A stretch of 64,000 nt of DNA from Pseudomonas sp. Root71 (lineage in GTDB: Bacteria; Pseudomonadota; Gammaproteobacteria; Pseudomonadales; Pseudomonadaceae): NCBI RefSeq assembly GCF_001429045.1, contig NZ_LMHY01000012.1, positions 466,212 to 530,211 of the forward strand, read 5' to 3'. The notes beneath the pieces are model-generated. The model did no database searches, was not told where the DNA came from, and worked only from the letters and a program-made list of their open reading frames with translations. Shown piece by piece: positions 27,814 through 36,553 of this stretch (position 1 is its first letter; each line of letters opens with the position of its first letter). The translations under genes were made by a program, and so were the position numbers.

Positions 27814-30507
27814 TCAACGTTTTTCGAGGTTTTCCGGCAGCGGCGCAAACAGCGCCTCGATATCATCGTTTTGCAGCTTCCAGTCCCCGGCCTTGCGCCC
27901 ATCCAGCACACCGGCCGCGAGGTCGGATTTTTCCTTTTGCAGGTGCTGAATCTTTTCTTCCACCGTGCCGCGCGCGATCATTTTGTAAACGAACACCGGC
28001 TTCTCCTGGCCGATGCGATACGCGCGGTCGGTCGCCTGGTTTTCCGTCGCCGGGTTCCACCACGGGTCGTAATGAATCACCGTGTCCGCCTCGGTCAGGT
28101 TCAGGCCAACGCCACCGGCCTTCAGGCTGATCAGAAAAATCTGACGCTTGCCGCTCTGGAATTCCTTCACTGGAGTACGGCGGTCGCGGGTCTGGCCGGT
28201 TAGCAGGGCGTAGGCCACGCCGCGTTTGTTCAGTTCGTCTTCGATCAGCGACAGCATTGAAGTGAACTGCGAGAACAGCAGGATTCGTCGACCTTCCTCG
28301 AACAATTCCTCGAGCATTTCCATCAGGCTGTCGAGTTTGCCCGACGTGCTGCCACGGCTTGGCGGGGTCGCCTCGTTGACCAGGCGCAAATCGCAACACA
28401 CCTGACGCAGCTTGAGCAGGGCTTCGAGAATAATGATCTGGCTGCGGGCCACGCCTTTGCGGGTGATCTCGTCGCGGACTTTCTTGTCCATGGCCAGGCG
28501 CATGGTTTCGTACACATCACGCTGGGCCTCATTGAGTTCGACCCAGTGAATGATCTCGGTTTTCGGCGGCAACTCGGTCGCCACCTGTTCCTTGGTGCGG
28601 CGCAGCAGGAAAGGTTTGATCCGACCGTTGAGGTGCGCAAGCCTGACTTCGCTGGTGCGTTTTTCAATCGGCACGCGGTAATCGCGGTTGAAGCTTTTGA
28701 CGTCGCCCAGCCAGCCGGGCAGGAGGAAGTGAAACAGTGACCAGAGTTCACCGAGGTGGTTTTCCAGCGGCGTACCGCTCAGGCACAGGCGCTGTCGGGC
28801 ATTGAGCTCGCGGGCAGCCTGGGCGGCCTTGCTGGTCGGGTTCTTGATGTATTGCGCTTCATCCAGCACCAATATGTGCAAGGGCTGCGCCGCCAGGCGT
28901 TCGACATCCTTGGGCAGCAGCGCATAGGTGGTCAGGATCAGATCGTAGTCAACCAGCTTGTCGAAGTGCTTTTTGCGGCCGGCACCGTACAGCGCCAGTA
29001 CCTTGAGCTGCGGCGTAAAGTGCGCCGCTTCGTCGAGCCAGTTGGGGATCAGGCTGGTCGGCATCACCACCATGCACGGCCGATCCAGGCGGCCGGCGTT
29101 TTTCTCGCTCAGCACGTGGGCCAGTGTCTGTAGGGTTTTGCCCAGGCCCATGTCGTCCGCGAGAATTCCACCCACCTCCAACTGCCGCAGTGATTGCATC
29201 CAGCTCAAGCCTTCGAGCTGATACGGACGCAGCGTCGCATTCAGGCCTTCCGGGGCGATGGCTGTGTGGTCCTTGATGTCGCGCAGGCGCTGGGCAAAGG
29301 TGCGGATCTGTTCGCCACCCTCCCACAGTAGCGGCATGTCTTCCAGCGGGTTCAGGCGCGTGGCATCGGCCTTGCTCAGGCGCAGCGTGGTGTCGCCGGG
29401 CTCCTGCAGGTAGAACTCGCCAAGGGTGGCCAGCACCGGTTTCAAGCGGCCGAAGGGCAGGGCGACTTGTAATGGGCCGTGCTCGGAATTCGGGCGATTG
29501 GGGATATTCACCAGGATCAGCTCGTCGTCGCGGCGTCGGGCGAGGCGTTCCGGGTTGAGGATTTCGGTGTGGGAGCGCATCAGGTTGAGCAGGATCGGCA
29601 ACAGGCTCAGGCGTTCGCCGTTGACGATGATCCCCAGTTCCAGGTCGAACCAGTCGCGCTCCGGCGCTTGTTCGACGGTGGCGTACCAATCGTCTACCGC
29701 TGTCAGGTCGAACCCGAAGTCCTCGTCGATCTGCAACTCCCAGCCCTGGGCGCGCAACTTCGGCAGTTCATTGAGGGTAAAGGTCAGCCAGGCGCTGTCA
29801 TTGACCATCTCGAACAGCTCGCCGGCGCTTTCCGGCAAGGCCTTGCTTTGCCGGGTGGCGACTTTGAAGCCGAGGATTCGCAGCTGTTCCCGGTAGGACT
29901 GTTCCACGTCCGGGTGGCGTTTTATCCGAAGCGTCTGGGTTTCCTGGCGAATCAGGATGTCGGTGTTTTTCTGCCCGCTGACGTACTCGTCCAGGTAACT
30001 GAAAGACAGCGCCGCGCGATGCTGGATGTAACGCTGCATTCGACCGTTGCGCGGTTCGAAGGCGCTAAACTCGATGCTCGCCAGCCATAGGCGCGGTACC
30101 GGTTGCACATTGTCCACCAGCACTTGCGGCGGGGCTTTCGGGCTGCGGTTTTCCAGGACGGCCTGGAGCTTTTCCAGGAGTTCGGCGTCTTTGGCGGCAG
30201 CGGGGTAGTCGAGGGTTTCCTGCACTTGCAGGAGCACCGCCGCGCAATGTTTGCAGTTGCTGTGGACCGGGCAGGAGCAGGTGGCGTCGACCATCAGCAG
30301 CGTGCCTTTGGCTGACTCGCGCAGGCGAATGGTCTGACGGTAAACGTTACCGCCAGAGCCTTCACACGCGGCGGCGATGGTTGCGTCGCCGGCCTCGACG
30401 ATCCTGACGCGATTCTCCAGCGCGTAACGGCGACCACGCTCCAGGCTCTGTTCCTTGAATCGGCTGACCCAGGACGGTGCGAGGGGTTTGCTCAGGGTCG
30501 CGGACAT
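27814..30507 (-). CDS. SNF2-family helicase with N-terminal SWIM zinc finger
   Basis: An 897-residue superfamily-2 DNA translocase. A SWIM domain (CSCPVHSNCKHC, pattern CxCx(n)CxH) lies near residues 75-90. The helicase core starts near residue 430: YQLEGLSWMQSL, Walker A ADDMGLGKTLQTLA, a DEAQ box (LVLDEAQYIKNP), SGTPLENHLGELWSLF, and the C-terminal half GGVGLNLTEADTVIHYDPWWN and ATDRAYRIGQ. It belongs to the bacterial SWIM-SNF2 group rather than RapA. The ATG lies 6 bp after csiV, so it reads as the last gene of an mfd-csiV operon. A role in chromatin or DNA-damage processing is plausible but not shown. In P. aeruginosa I recall no helicase here, so it may be a lineage-specific insertion. 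Confidence 0.92.
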   Translation of the reverse strand: MSATLSKPLAPSWVSRFKEQSLERGRRYALENRVRIVEAGDATIAAACEGSGGNVYRQTIRLRESAKGTLLMVDATCSCPVHSNCKHCAAVLLQVQETLDYPAAAKDAELLEKLQAVLENRSPKAPPQVLVDNVQPVPRLWLASIEFSAFEPRNGRMQRYIQHRAALSFSYLDEYVSGQKNTDILIRQETQTLRIKRHPDVEQSYREQLRILGFKVATRQSKALPESAGELFEMVNDSAWLTFTLNELPKLRAQGWELQIDEDFGFDLTAVDDWYATVEQAPERDWFDLELGIIVNGERLSLLPILLNLMRSHTEILNPERLARRRDDELILVNIPNRPNSEHGPLQVALPFGRLKPVLATLGEFYLQEPGDTTLRLSKADATRLNPLEDMPLLWEGGEQIRTFAQRLRDIKDHTAIAPEGLNATLRPYQLEGLSWMQSLRQLEVGGILADDMGLGKTLQTLAHVLSEKNAGRLDRPCMVVMPTSLIPNWLDEAAHFTPQLKVLALYGAGRKKHFDKLVDYDLILTTYALLPKDVERLAAQPLHILVLDEAQYIKNPTSKAAQAARELNARQRLCLSGTPLENHLGELWSLFHFLLPGWLGDVKSFNRDYRVPIEKRTSEVRLAHLNGRIKPFLLRRTKEQVATELPPKTEIIHWVELNEAQRDVYETMRLAMDKKVRDEITRKGVARSQIIILEALLKLRQVCCDLRLVNEATPPSRGSTSGKLDSLMEMLEELFEEGRRILLFSQFTSMLSLIEDELNKRGVAYALLTGQTRDRRTPVKEFQSGKRQIFLISLKAGGVGLNLTEADTVIHYDPWWNPATENQATDRAYRIGQEKPVFVYKMIARGTVEEKIQHLQKEKSDLAAGVLDGRKAGDWKLQNDDIEALFAPLPENLEKR

Positions 30508-30513
30508 AGGGAA

Positions 30514-31092
30514 TCAGTCCGGAATTTCTTCGGGAGCTGCTCGGGGTGCGGGGGCGGTCAGCGAGGTGATCTTGATCAACAGGCCGAGGTGGCCGTTATC
30601 GAGAAAATTCAACTGGCCGTTCTTGGTGTGGCTTTCCTGTTTCAGGCGCTCGCTGGCGGTCACCATGCCATTGGCATCGATCTGGTTGACCCAGAAATCG
30701 GCGTCGACGTCGGTAAAACGTCCCAGTTTCATGTTCAGTGTGCCCTCGATCGGGAACTGACCATATTGTTCCTTACCGTCGCTGACCGCCACTTTGCTGG
30801 CCGTTTCACCGAGGGGTTGTTGCCAGGCCTTGTGCAGCAACACCGTGTAGTCGGCGCTGCTGGTGAGTTTTTCCACCTCGCCATTGAGGCTTGGCGTGCG
30901 CAGGCTGTCGGGGCTGACCGGTTGGGCGCCCGCCGCCCAGTCTTCCGGCGCGGCGCGGCTGACAATCGCCGGCACGGCGTTTTGACGGACCAGAATCATT
31001 TCGACCTGATACAGGTCATCGGCAAATGCCGTGGGTGCGACCAGCGTTGGCATCAACAGGGTCAGCAGGGTCAGTGAGCGAAACAGGCGCAT
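30514..31092 (-). CDS. CsiV-family periplasmic protein
   Basis: A 192-residue protein with signal peptide MRLFRSLTLLTLLMPTLVAP and cleavage after AFA. The mature part starts DDLYQVEMILVRQN, typical of CsiV, a family described as peptidoglycan-binding and needed for acetylglucosamine-inhibited division steps in Shewanella. A C-terminal beta-rich region (LDNGHLGLLIKITSL) follows. It is translated from GAAGGACGCCGC-ATG, 10 bp after mfd and 6 bp before the SNF2 gene. The Pseudomonas function is untested. Confidence 0.85.
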   Translation of the reverse strand: MRLFRSLTLLTLLMPTLVAPTAFADDLYQVEMILVRQNAVPAIVSRAAPEDWAAGAQPVSPDSLRTPSLNGEVEKLTSSADYTVLLHKAWQQPLGETASKVAVSDGKEQYGQFPIEGTLNMKLGRFTDVDADFWVNQIDANGMVTASERLKQESHTKNGQLNFLDNGHLGLLIKITSLTAPAPRAAPEEIPD

Positions 31093-31102
31093 GCGGCGTC
31101 CT

Positions 31103-34100
31103 TCAAGCAGTTTTCGGAACGAGGCGCTCGAACAGCGCCTCTACAGTATTAAAGCGCTCTTCCGGGCGCTCCATCGGAACCATGAACTTGAACATCGTGG
31201 CGCCTTCGAATTTGTAGCGTTTTGGCTGGCTCTGGATCAGTTTGATCAGGGTCAGCGGGTCGACCGGCGTCTGTGCGGCGAACTCGACGCGACCGCCCTG
31301 GGGGCCGCCATCGACTTTCTTGATGCCCAGTTGCTCGGCCTGCAATTTCAATGCAGTGATACGGATCAGGTTCTTGGTCGGTTCCGGCAACAGGCCGAAA
31401 CGGTCGATCATCTCCACCTGCAAATCCTTGAGGCCGTCCTCGTCGGTGGCCGAGGCAATGCGCTTGTAGAGAATCAGGCGGGCGTGGACATCCGGCAGGT
31501 AGTCTTCCGGAATCAACGCCGGTACCCGCAAGTTGACTTCCGGACCGCCGCCGAGCGGTTGATCGAGGTTCGGTTGCTCGCCCTTGCGGATCGACTTCAC
31601 CGCGCGCTCGAGCATTTCCATGTACAGCGTGAAGCCGACAGCCTGGATCTGCCCGCTCTGGCCGTCGCCGAGCAGTTCGCCGGCGCCACGGATTTCCAGG
31701 TCGTTGGTGGCGAGCACGAAGCCCGCGCCGAGGTCCTGGGTGTTGGCAATCGCTTCCAGGCGCTTTTCCGCGTCCGGGGTGATTTGCTGGCGTGGCGGTG
31801 TCAACAGGTAGGCATAGGCCTGGTGGTGGCTGCGTCCGACCCGGCCGCGCAACTGGTGCAACTGTGCCAGGCCGAACTTGTCGGCACGCTCGATGATGAT
31901 GGTGTTGGCGCTTGGTACGTCGATGCCGGTCTCGATGATGGTCGAGGCGATCAGCACGTTGAAGCGCTTGTGGTAGAAGTCGCTCATCACCTGTTCGAGT
32001 TCGCGTTCGCGCATCTGCCCGTGGCCGATGCCGATCCGTGCTTCCGGCACCAGTTCGGCGAGGTCGGCGGCGCATTTCTCGATGGTCTTCACGTCGTTGT
32101 GCAGGTAGTAGACCTGGCCGCCACGCAGCAACTCACGCAGCAAGGCCTCTTTGACCGTGCTCTTGTTCTGTTCCATGACGAAGGTGCGGACCGACAGGCG
32201 GCGGGCCGGCGGCGTGGCGATGATTGACAGGTCGCGCATGCCTGACACCGCCATGTTCAGCGTGCGCGGGATCGGCGTGGCGGTCAGGGTCAGGATGTCG
32301 ACTTCGCTGCGCAGGGCCTTGAGCTGTTCTTTCTGGCGCACGCCGAAACGGTGTTCCTCGTCGATGATCACCAGGCCAAGGTTTTTGATCTTCACGTCGT
32401 CCTGCAGCAGCTTGTGCGTGCCGATGACGATGTCGATCTTGCCTTCGGCCAGGTCCGCGACTGCCGCATTCACTTCCTTGGCCGACTTGAAGCGGCTCAT
32501 CACTTCCACGGTTACCGGCCAGTCGGCAAAGCGGTCGCGGAAGCTGTTGTAGTGCTGCTGGGCGAGCAGGGTGGTCGGCACCAGGATCGCCACCTGGCGA
32601 CCGCCGTGCACGGCGATGAACGCGGCGCGCATCGCCACTTCGGTCTTGCCGAAGCCGACGTCGCCACATACCAGGCGATCCATCGGCCTGGGCGCAAGCA
32701 TGTCTTCGCGCACCGCGTCGATGGTGGTTTGCTGGTCCGGGGTTTCTTCGAACGGGAAGCCGGCGCTGAAGGTGGCGTAGTCGGCCTTCGGGTCGGCGAA
32801 AGCGTAGCCTTCGCGGGCGGCGCGGCGGGCATAGATGTCGAGCAACTCGGCGGCGACGTCGCGCACCTGTTCGGCGGCTTTGCGCTTGGCTTTCTGCCAG
32901 GTCTCGGAACCGAGGCGGTGCAGTGGGGCCAGGGCATCGTCGCTGCCGGTGTAGCGAGCGATCAGGTGCAGGTTGGCCACCGGTACATAAAGCTTGGCGC
33001 CTTCGGCGTATTCCAGGGCGAGGAATTCAGCGGCCTGGCTGTCGATTTCCAGGGTCGCCAGGCCCAGGTAGCGGCCGACGCCGTGGTCGATGTGCACCAC
33101 CGGCGCACCTTCGCGCAGCTCGGTGAGGTTCTTGATGACGGCATCGTTGTTGGCATCGGCGCGCTTTTCGCGGCGACGGCGCTGCATCACGCGCTGGCCG
33201 AACAACGGGCTTTCCGCGACAAGGGCCAGGGCCGGGTCATCGAGCAGCAAGCCTTCGTCGAGCGGGGCGATGGTGATCGCCAGGCGTTCCTTGCCGGCGA
33301 CAAAGTCCGGCCAGCTGTCGACGGTTTTCGGTCGCAGCTTCAAGCGTTCCAGCAGTTCCAGCAACACTTCGCGGCGACCTGCCGATTCGGCGGTGAACAG
33401 CACGCGACCGGGGAACTGGTCGAGGAACTCCGCCAGTGCCGCCAGCGGTTGGGTGGCCTTGGCTTCGATGGCCAGGTTCGGCAGCTCGCGAGCGGGGAAG
33501 CGCTCGCGACCGCCACCGCTTTCCACATCCTGTTGACTGGCCACCACGCGCGGCCAGTTCTTCAGGCGCGCGAAGCAGTCTTCCACCGGCAGGAACAGTT
33601 CGGCGGGCGGTAATAAAGGACGGGACGGGTCGACGCGGCGTTCTTCATAGCGATTGCGTACGTCGTTCCAGAAGTTTTCCGCGGCCTGTTCGATGCCGGG
33701 CAGCGAGAACACTTGGGTGTCCTGGGGCAGGTAATCGAACAGCGTCGAGGTTTCTTCGAAGAACAGCGGCAGGTAGTACTCGATGCCGGCCGGGGTAATC
33801 CCGCTGCTCAAATCCTGGAAAATCGGGCAGCGGCGGAAATCGACATCGAAGCGCTCGCGAAAGCGCGCCTTGAAGCGAGTGACCGCTTCTTTTTGCAGCG
33901 GGAATTCCTTGGCCGGCAACAGCTTGACCGAATCAACCTTGTCGATCGAGCGCTGGTTCTCCGGGTCGAAGGTGCGCAGGGTTTCGATTTCGTCGTCGAA
34001 CAGGTCGATGCGATACGGCAGTTTGCTGCCCATCGGGAACAGATCGATCAGCGAGCCGCGAACGGTGAACTCGCCGTGCTCATACACCGTATCGACGTAG

Positions 34101-34552
34101 CGATAGCCCGTGGCTTCAAGCCGGGTGCGCATTTGCTCGACGTCGAGCTTCTGGCCGATGTCCAGCACCAGGCTGCTGCCGAGCAGGAATTTGGTCGGCG
34201 CGAGGCGATGCAGGGCGGTCGTGATCGGCACCACCAGCACGCCATGGCTCAGTTCCGGCAGCCGGTACAGGCTGGCGATGCGCTGGGAAATGATGTCCTG
34301 GTGCGGCGAGAACAGGTCGTAGGGCAGGGTTTCCCAGTCCGGAAAGTGCAATACGGGCAAATCCGGGGCGAAGAAACCCAGCTCCTGTTCCAGCCGTTCG
34401 GCACTTTGGCTGTCGGCGGTCAGCAGCAGGGTAAAGCGCTTGGCAGCGCTGGCGGCCTCGGCGATGGCCAGGCTCAGGGCGGCACCGGGCAGGTTGCCCC
34501 AGTGCTGTTTACCTGCCGCGGCAGGGAGAAGCGGTAGACGCAGAACGGGCAC
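31103..34552 (-). CDS. mfd: transcription-repair coupling factor Mfd
   Basis: ATP-dependent translocase that removes RNA polymerase stalled at DNA lesions and recruits UvrA. About 1149 residues with a GTG start at 34552 (MPVLRLPLLP-type N-terminus), matching the length of Pseudomonas Mfd; a TTG 17 codons upstream (34603) is also open but less likely. Order: UvrB-homology module, CarD-like RNA polymerase-binding domain (VHIDHGVGRYLGL), RecG-like translocase with Walker A GDVGFGKTEVAMR, DEEHRFGVRQKE and GRVGRSHHQAYAYLL, then the C-terminal TRCF domain. It heads an mfd-csiV-SNF2 operon. Confidence 0.95.
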   Translation of the reverse strand: MPVLRLPLLPAAAGKQHWGNLPGAALSLAIAEAASAAKRFTLLLTADSQSAERLEQELGFFAPDLPVLHFPDWETLPYDLFSPHQDIISQRIASLYRLPELSHGVLVVPITTALHRLAPTKFLLGSSLVLDIGQKLDVEQMRTRLEATGYRYVDTVYEHGEFTVRGSLIDLFPMGSKLPYRIDLFDDEIETLRTFDPENQRSIDKVDSVKLLPAKEFPLQKEAVTRFKARFRERFDVDFRRCPIFQDLSSGITPAGIEYYLPLFFEETSTLFDYLPQDTQVFSLPGIEQAAENFWNDVRNRYEERRVDPSRPLLPPAELFLPVEDCFARLKNWPRVVASQQDVESGGGRERFPARELPNLAIEAKATQPLAALAEFLDQFPGRVLFTAESAGRREVLLELLERLKLRPKTVDSWPDFVAGKERLAITIAPLDEGLLLDDPALALVAESPLFGQRVMQRRRREKRADANNDAVIKNLTELREGAPVVHIDHGVGRYLGLATLEIDSQAAEFLALEYAEGAKLYVPVANLHLIARYTGSDDALAPLHRLGSETWQKAKRKAAEQVRDVAAELLDIYARRAAREGYAFADPKADYATFSAGFPFEETPDQQTTIDAVREDMLAPRPMDRLVCGDVGFGKTEVAMRAAFIAVHGGRQVAILVPTTLLAQQHYNSFRDRFADWPVTVEVMSRFKSAKEVNAAVADLAEGKIDIVIGTHKLLQDDVKIKNLGLVIIDEEHRFGVRQKEQLKALRSEVDILTLTATPIPRTLNMAVSGMRDLSIIATPPARRLSVRTFVMEQNKSTVKEALLRELLRGGQVYYLHNDVKTIEKCAADLAELVPEARIGIGHGQMRERELEQVMSDFYHKRFNVLIASTIIETGIDVPSANTIIIERADKFGLAQLHQLRGRVGRSHHQAYAYLLTPPRQQITPDAEKRLEAIANTQDLGAGFVLATNDLEIRGAGELLGDGQSGQIQAVGFTLYMEMLERAVKSIRKGEQPNLDQPLGGGPEVNLRVPALIPEDYLPDVHARLILYKRIASATDEDGLKDLQVEMIDRFGLLPEPTKNLIRITALKLQAEQLGIKKVDGGPQGGRVEFAAQTPVDPLTLIKLIQSQPKRYKFEGATMFKFMVPMERPEERFNTVEALFERLVPKTA

Positions 34553-34653
34553 GGAAGGTTGAGCTCCAAGCGTTGCGACAAAGTCGGCAATTGTAGCGGT
34601 CAACGATGCCGCCTGTCAGTTGCTGACTGTGTCTAAAGCACGGGTTTGGTGAA

Positions 34654-34722
34654 ATGTAGTGGTAAAGACAAAATCCGGCGCTTTTTTGCCATGAATTATT
34701 GAATATGTAGTGGCAAAAACAA
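34654..34722 (+). promoter_or_regulatory. paired direct repeats, candidate RpiR-type (RccR/HexR) sites
   Basis: ATGTAGTGGTAAAGACAA (34654-34671) and ATGTAGTGGCAAAAACAA (34705-34722) match at 16 of 18 positions and start 51 bp apart. TGTAGT/ACA half-sites resemble HexR/RccR sites; RccR is known to control gap in P. fluorescens. The match is partial and unproven. Confidence 0.5.
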
Positions 34723-34769
34723 CGAGTGTTACGGAGGGTTACGGATAACGACGCGCGGCCTCCAAAAAA

Positions 34770-34798
34770 TTGACTGCGCTGAAAGCCCCGGTTTTATT
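34770..34798 (+). promoter_or_regulatory. candidate gap promoter
   Basis: TTGACT, 17-bp spacer, TTTATT. Moderate match to sigma-70 boxes, about 130 bp before the gap start. Confidence 0.4.
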
Positions 34799-34930
34799 GG
34801 GTTTGCGCGGGGCGTAATTTTTTTGAACGACGAATTGTTACGTAAAGCACGACGGGCGCGCATTGCTACCGCTGTCACTCGGCGGCATAATGTAGCCCCT
34901 TTTTTCTGCCCCTACATGTGGAAGGTTCCC

Positions 34931-36379
34931 GTGACTCAGAAGCCCGACCAGTGTCTTGGTGAATGGATCGACCGTGAAGCACTCGCAGAAGCGATGATTC
35001 CGCTTATCGGTCAGCTCTACCGCAATAACAACGTGGTGAGCTCGATCTATGGCCGCAGCCTGATCAATCGTTCAGTCATTGCGATTCTCAAAGCTCACCG
35101 CTTTGCTCGTCACCGTCAGTCCGACGAAAGCGAGCTGTCCGTCCACGAAACATTCCCGCTGATCAAGGCGATGAGCGAACTCAAGCTCGGCGCCGCTTCG
35201 GTGGACCTGGGCAAGCTGGCGGCCAAGTTCAAGGCCGAAGGCAATGGCCGTACTGCCGAGCAGTTCGTCCGTGAAGAACTGGCTGACGTGGTTGGCCAGC
35301 AAAACGCATCGGCCCGCAAAGGCACCGACGTTGTCCTCTACGGCTTCGGTCGTATCGGCCGTCTGCTGGCGCGCATCCTGATCGAGAAAACCGGTGGCGG
35401 CGACGGCCTGCGCCTGCGCGCCATCGTTGTCCGCAAGGGCGCCGAGAACGACCTGGTCAAGCGTGCCAGCCTGCTGCGCCGCGACTCGGTCCATGGTCCG
35501 TTCGATGGCACCATCACCATCGATGAAGCCAACAACACCATCACCGCCAACGGCAACCTGATCCAGGTTATCTACGCCAAGAGCCCGGCCGAAGTCGACT
35601 ACACCCAGTACGGCATCGAAAACGCCCTGATCGTCGACAACACCGGTGTATGGCGTGACGCTGACGGCCTGGGCCAGCACCTGGCCTGCCCGGGCGCTGC
35701 CCGCGTGATCCTCACCGCACCTGGCAAGGGCGCGCTGAAGAATATCGTGCATGGCATCAACCATGGCGAAATCACCCCTGACGACAAGATCATCTCGGCG
35801 GCTTCCTGCACCACCAACGCCATCGTGCCGGTGCTAAAGGCAGTCAACGACAAGTACGGCATCGTCAACGGCCACGTCGAAACCGTTCACTCGTTCACCA
35901 ACGACCAGAACCTGATCGACAACTTCCACAAGGGCAGCCGTCGTGGCCGCGCCGCGCCGCTGAACATGGTTATCACCGAGACCGGTGCCGCCACCGCAGC
36001 CGCCAAGGCGCTGCCAGTGCTCAAGGGCAAGCTGACCGGCAACGCGATTCGCGTTCCTACGCCGAACGTGTCGATGGCCATCCTGAACCTGAACCTGGAA
36101 AAGGCCACCACTCGCGAAGAGATCAACGAGTACCTGCGCCAGATGGCCATGCACTCGGACCTGCACAAGCAGATCGACTACGTGAGCTCCCAGGAAGTGG
36201 TTTCCACCGACTTCGTTGGCTCGCGCCACGCAGGCGTAGTGGACGCTGAAGCGACCATCACCCAGGATAACCGCGTTGTTCTGTACGTCTGGTACGACAA
36301 CGAGTTCGGTTACAGCTGCCAGGTGGTTCGCGTGATGGAAGACATGGCCGGTGTAAACCCGCCAGCATTCCCGCGCTAA
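34931..36379 (+). CDS. gap: glyceraldehyde-3-phosphate dehydrogenase, long form (GapB type)
   Basis: About 482 residues, roughly 150 longer than a classical GAPDH. An N-terminal helical extension (TQKPDQCLGEWIDREALAE) precedes the NAD-binding domain with LYGFGRIGRLLARIL. The catalytic Cys is in SAASCTTNAIVPVLK and a substrate loop is HSFTNDQNLIDNFHKG. In Pseudomonas this form is considered gluconeogenic, separate from the Entner-Doudoroff gapA. I use GTG 34931 because GGAAGGTTCCC precedes it; ATG 34916 (five codons longer, MWKVPV) has no ribosome site but is often annotated. A terminator follows. Confidence 0.93.
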   Translation: MTQKPDQCLGEWIDREALAEAMIPLIGQLYRNNNVVSSIYGRSLINRSVIAILKAHRFARHRQSDESELSVHETFPLIKAMSELKLGAASVDLGKLAAKFKAEGNGRTAEQFVREELADVVGQQNASARKGTDVVLYGFGRIGRLLARILIEKTGGGDGLRLRAIVVRKGAENDLVKRASLLRRDSVHGPFDGTITIDEANNTITANGNLIQVIYAKSPAEVDYTQYGIENALIVDNTGVWRDADGLGQHLACPGAARVILTAPGKGALKNIVHGINHGEITPDDKIISAASCTTNAIVPVLKAVNDKYGIVNGHVETVHSFTNDQNLIDNFHKGSRRGRAAPLNMVITETGAATAAAKALPVLKGKLTGNAIRVPTPNVSMAILNLNLEKATTREEINEYLRQMAMHSDLHKQIDYVSSQEVVSTDFVGSRHAGVVDAEATITQDNRVVLYVWYDNEFGYSCQVVRVMEDMAGVNPPAFPR

Positions 36380-36396
36380 GCCTTTAGCTGCACATG

Positions 36397-36427
36397 AAAC
36401 GCCCCGGCCTTGGTCGGGGCGTTTTTG
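36397..36427 (+). terminator. terminator of gap
   Basis: ACGCCCCG and CGGGGCGT stem, followed by TTTTTG. Confidence 0.88.
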
Positions 36428-36471
36428 TTTGTGCTGCTTTTGTCTGGTGAGGATGTGTTGTTCGGGCTGGC

Positions 36472-36513
36472 CTCTTCGTCGGATCGCCGCCCGGACCAAG
36501 CCCGCTCCCACAG
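36472..36513. repeat. single REP unit, variant form
   Basis: CTTCGTCGGATCGCCGCCCG then CAAGCCCGCTCCCACAG; the same variant head occurs in the copies at 47658 and 43908. Confidence 0.75.
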
Positions 36514-36553
36514 TTCTATCGCATAATGGCTGGCCCTGGCGGCGTGTCAGGGG

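Larger units (their letters stand above)
34553..34930. other. 378-bp intergenic region mfd / gap, regulatory
   Basis: No gene seen. It carries paired TGTAGTGG direct repeats (34654-34722), a candidate promoter (34770-34798) and a GCCCCG-N17-CGGGGC inverted repeat (34785-34813) followed by seven Ts. Noticeably AT-rich. Confidence 0.6.

Noticed and set aside
34785..34824. Attenuator before gap
   Set aside because: The stem overlaps the candidate promoter -10, so it would lie outside most of the transcript; kept only as a note in the intergenic entry.
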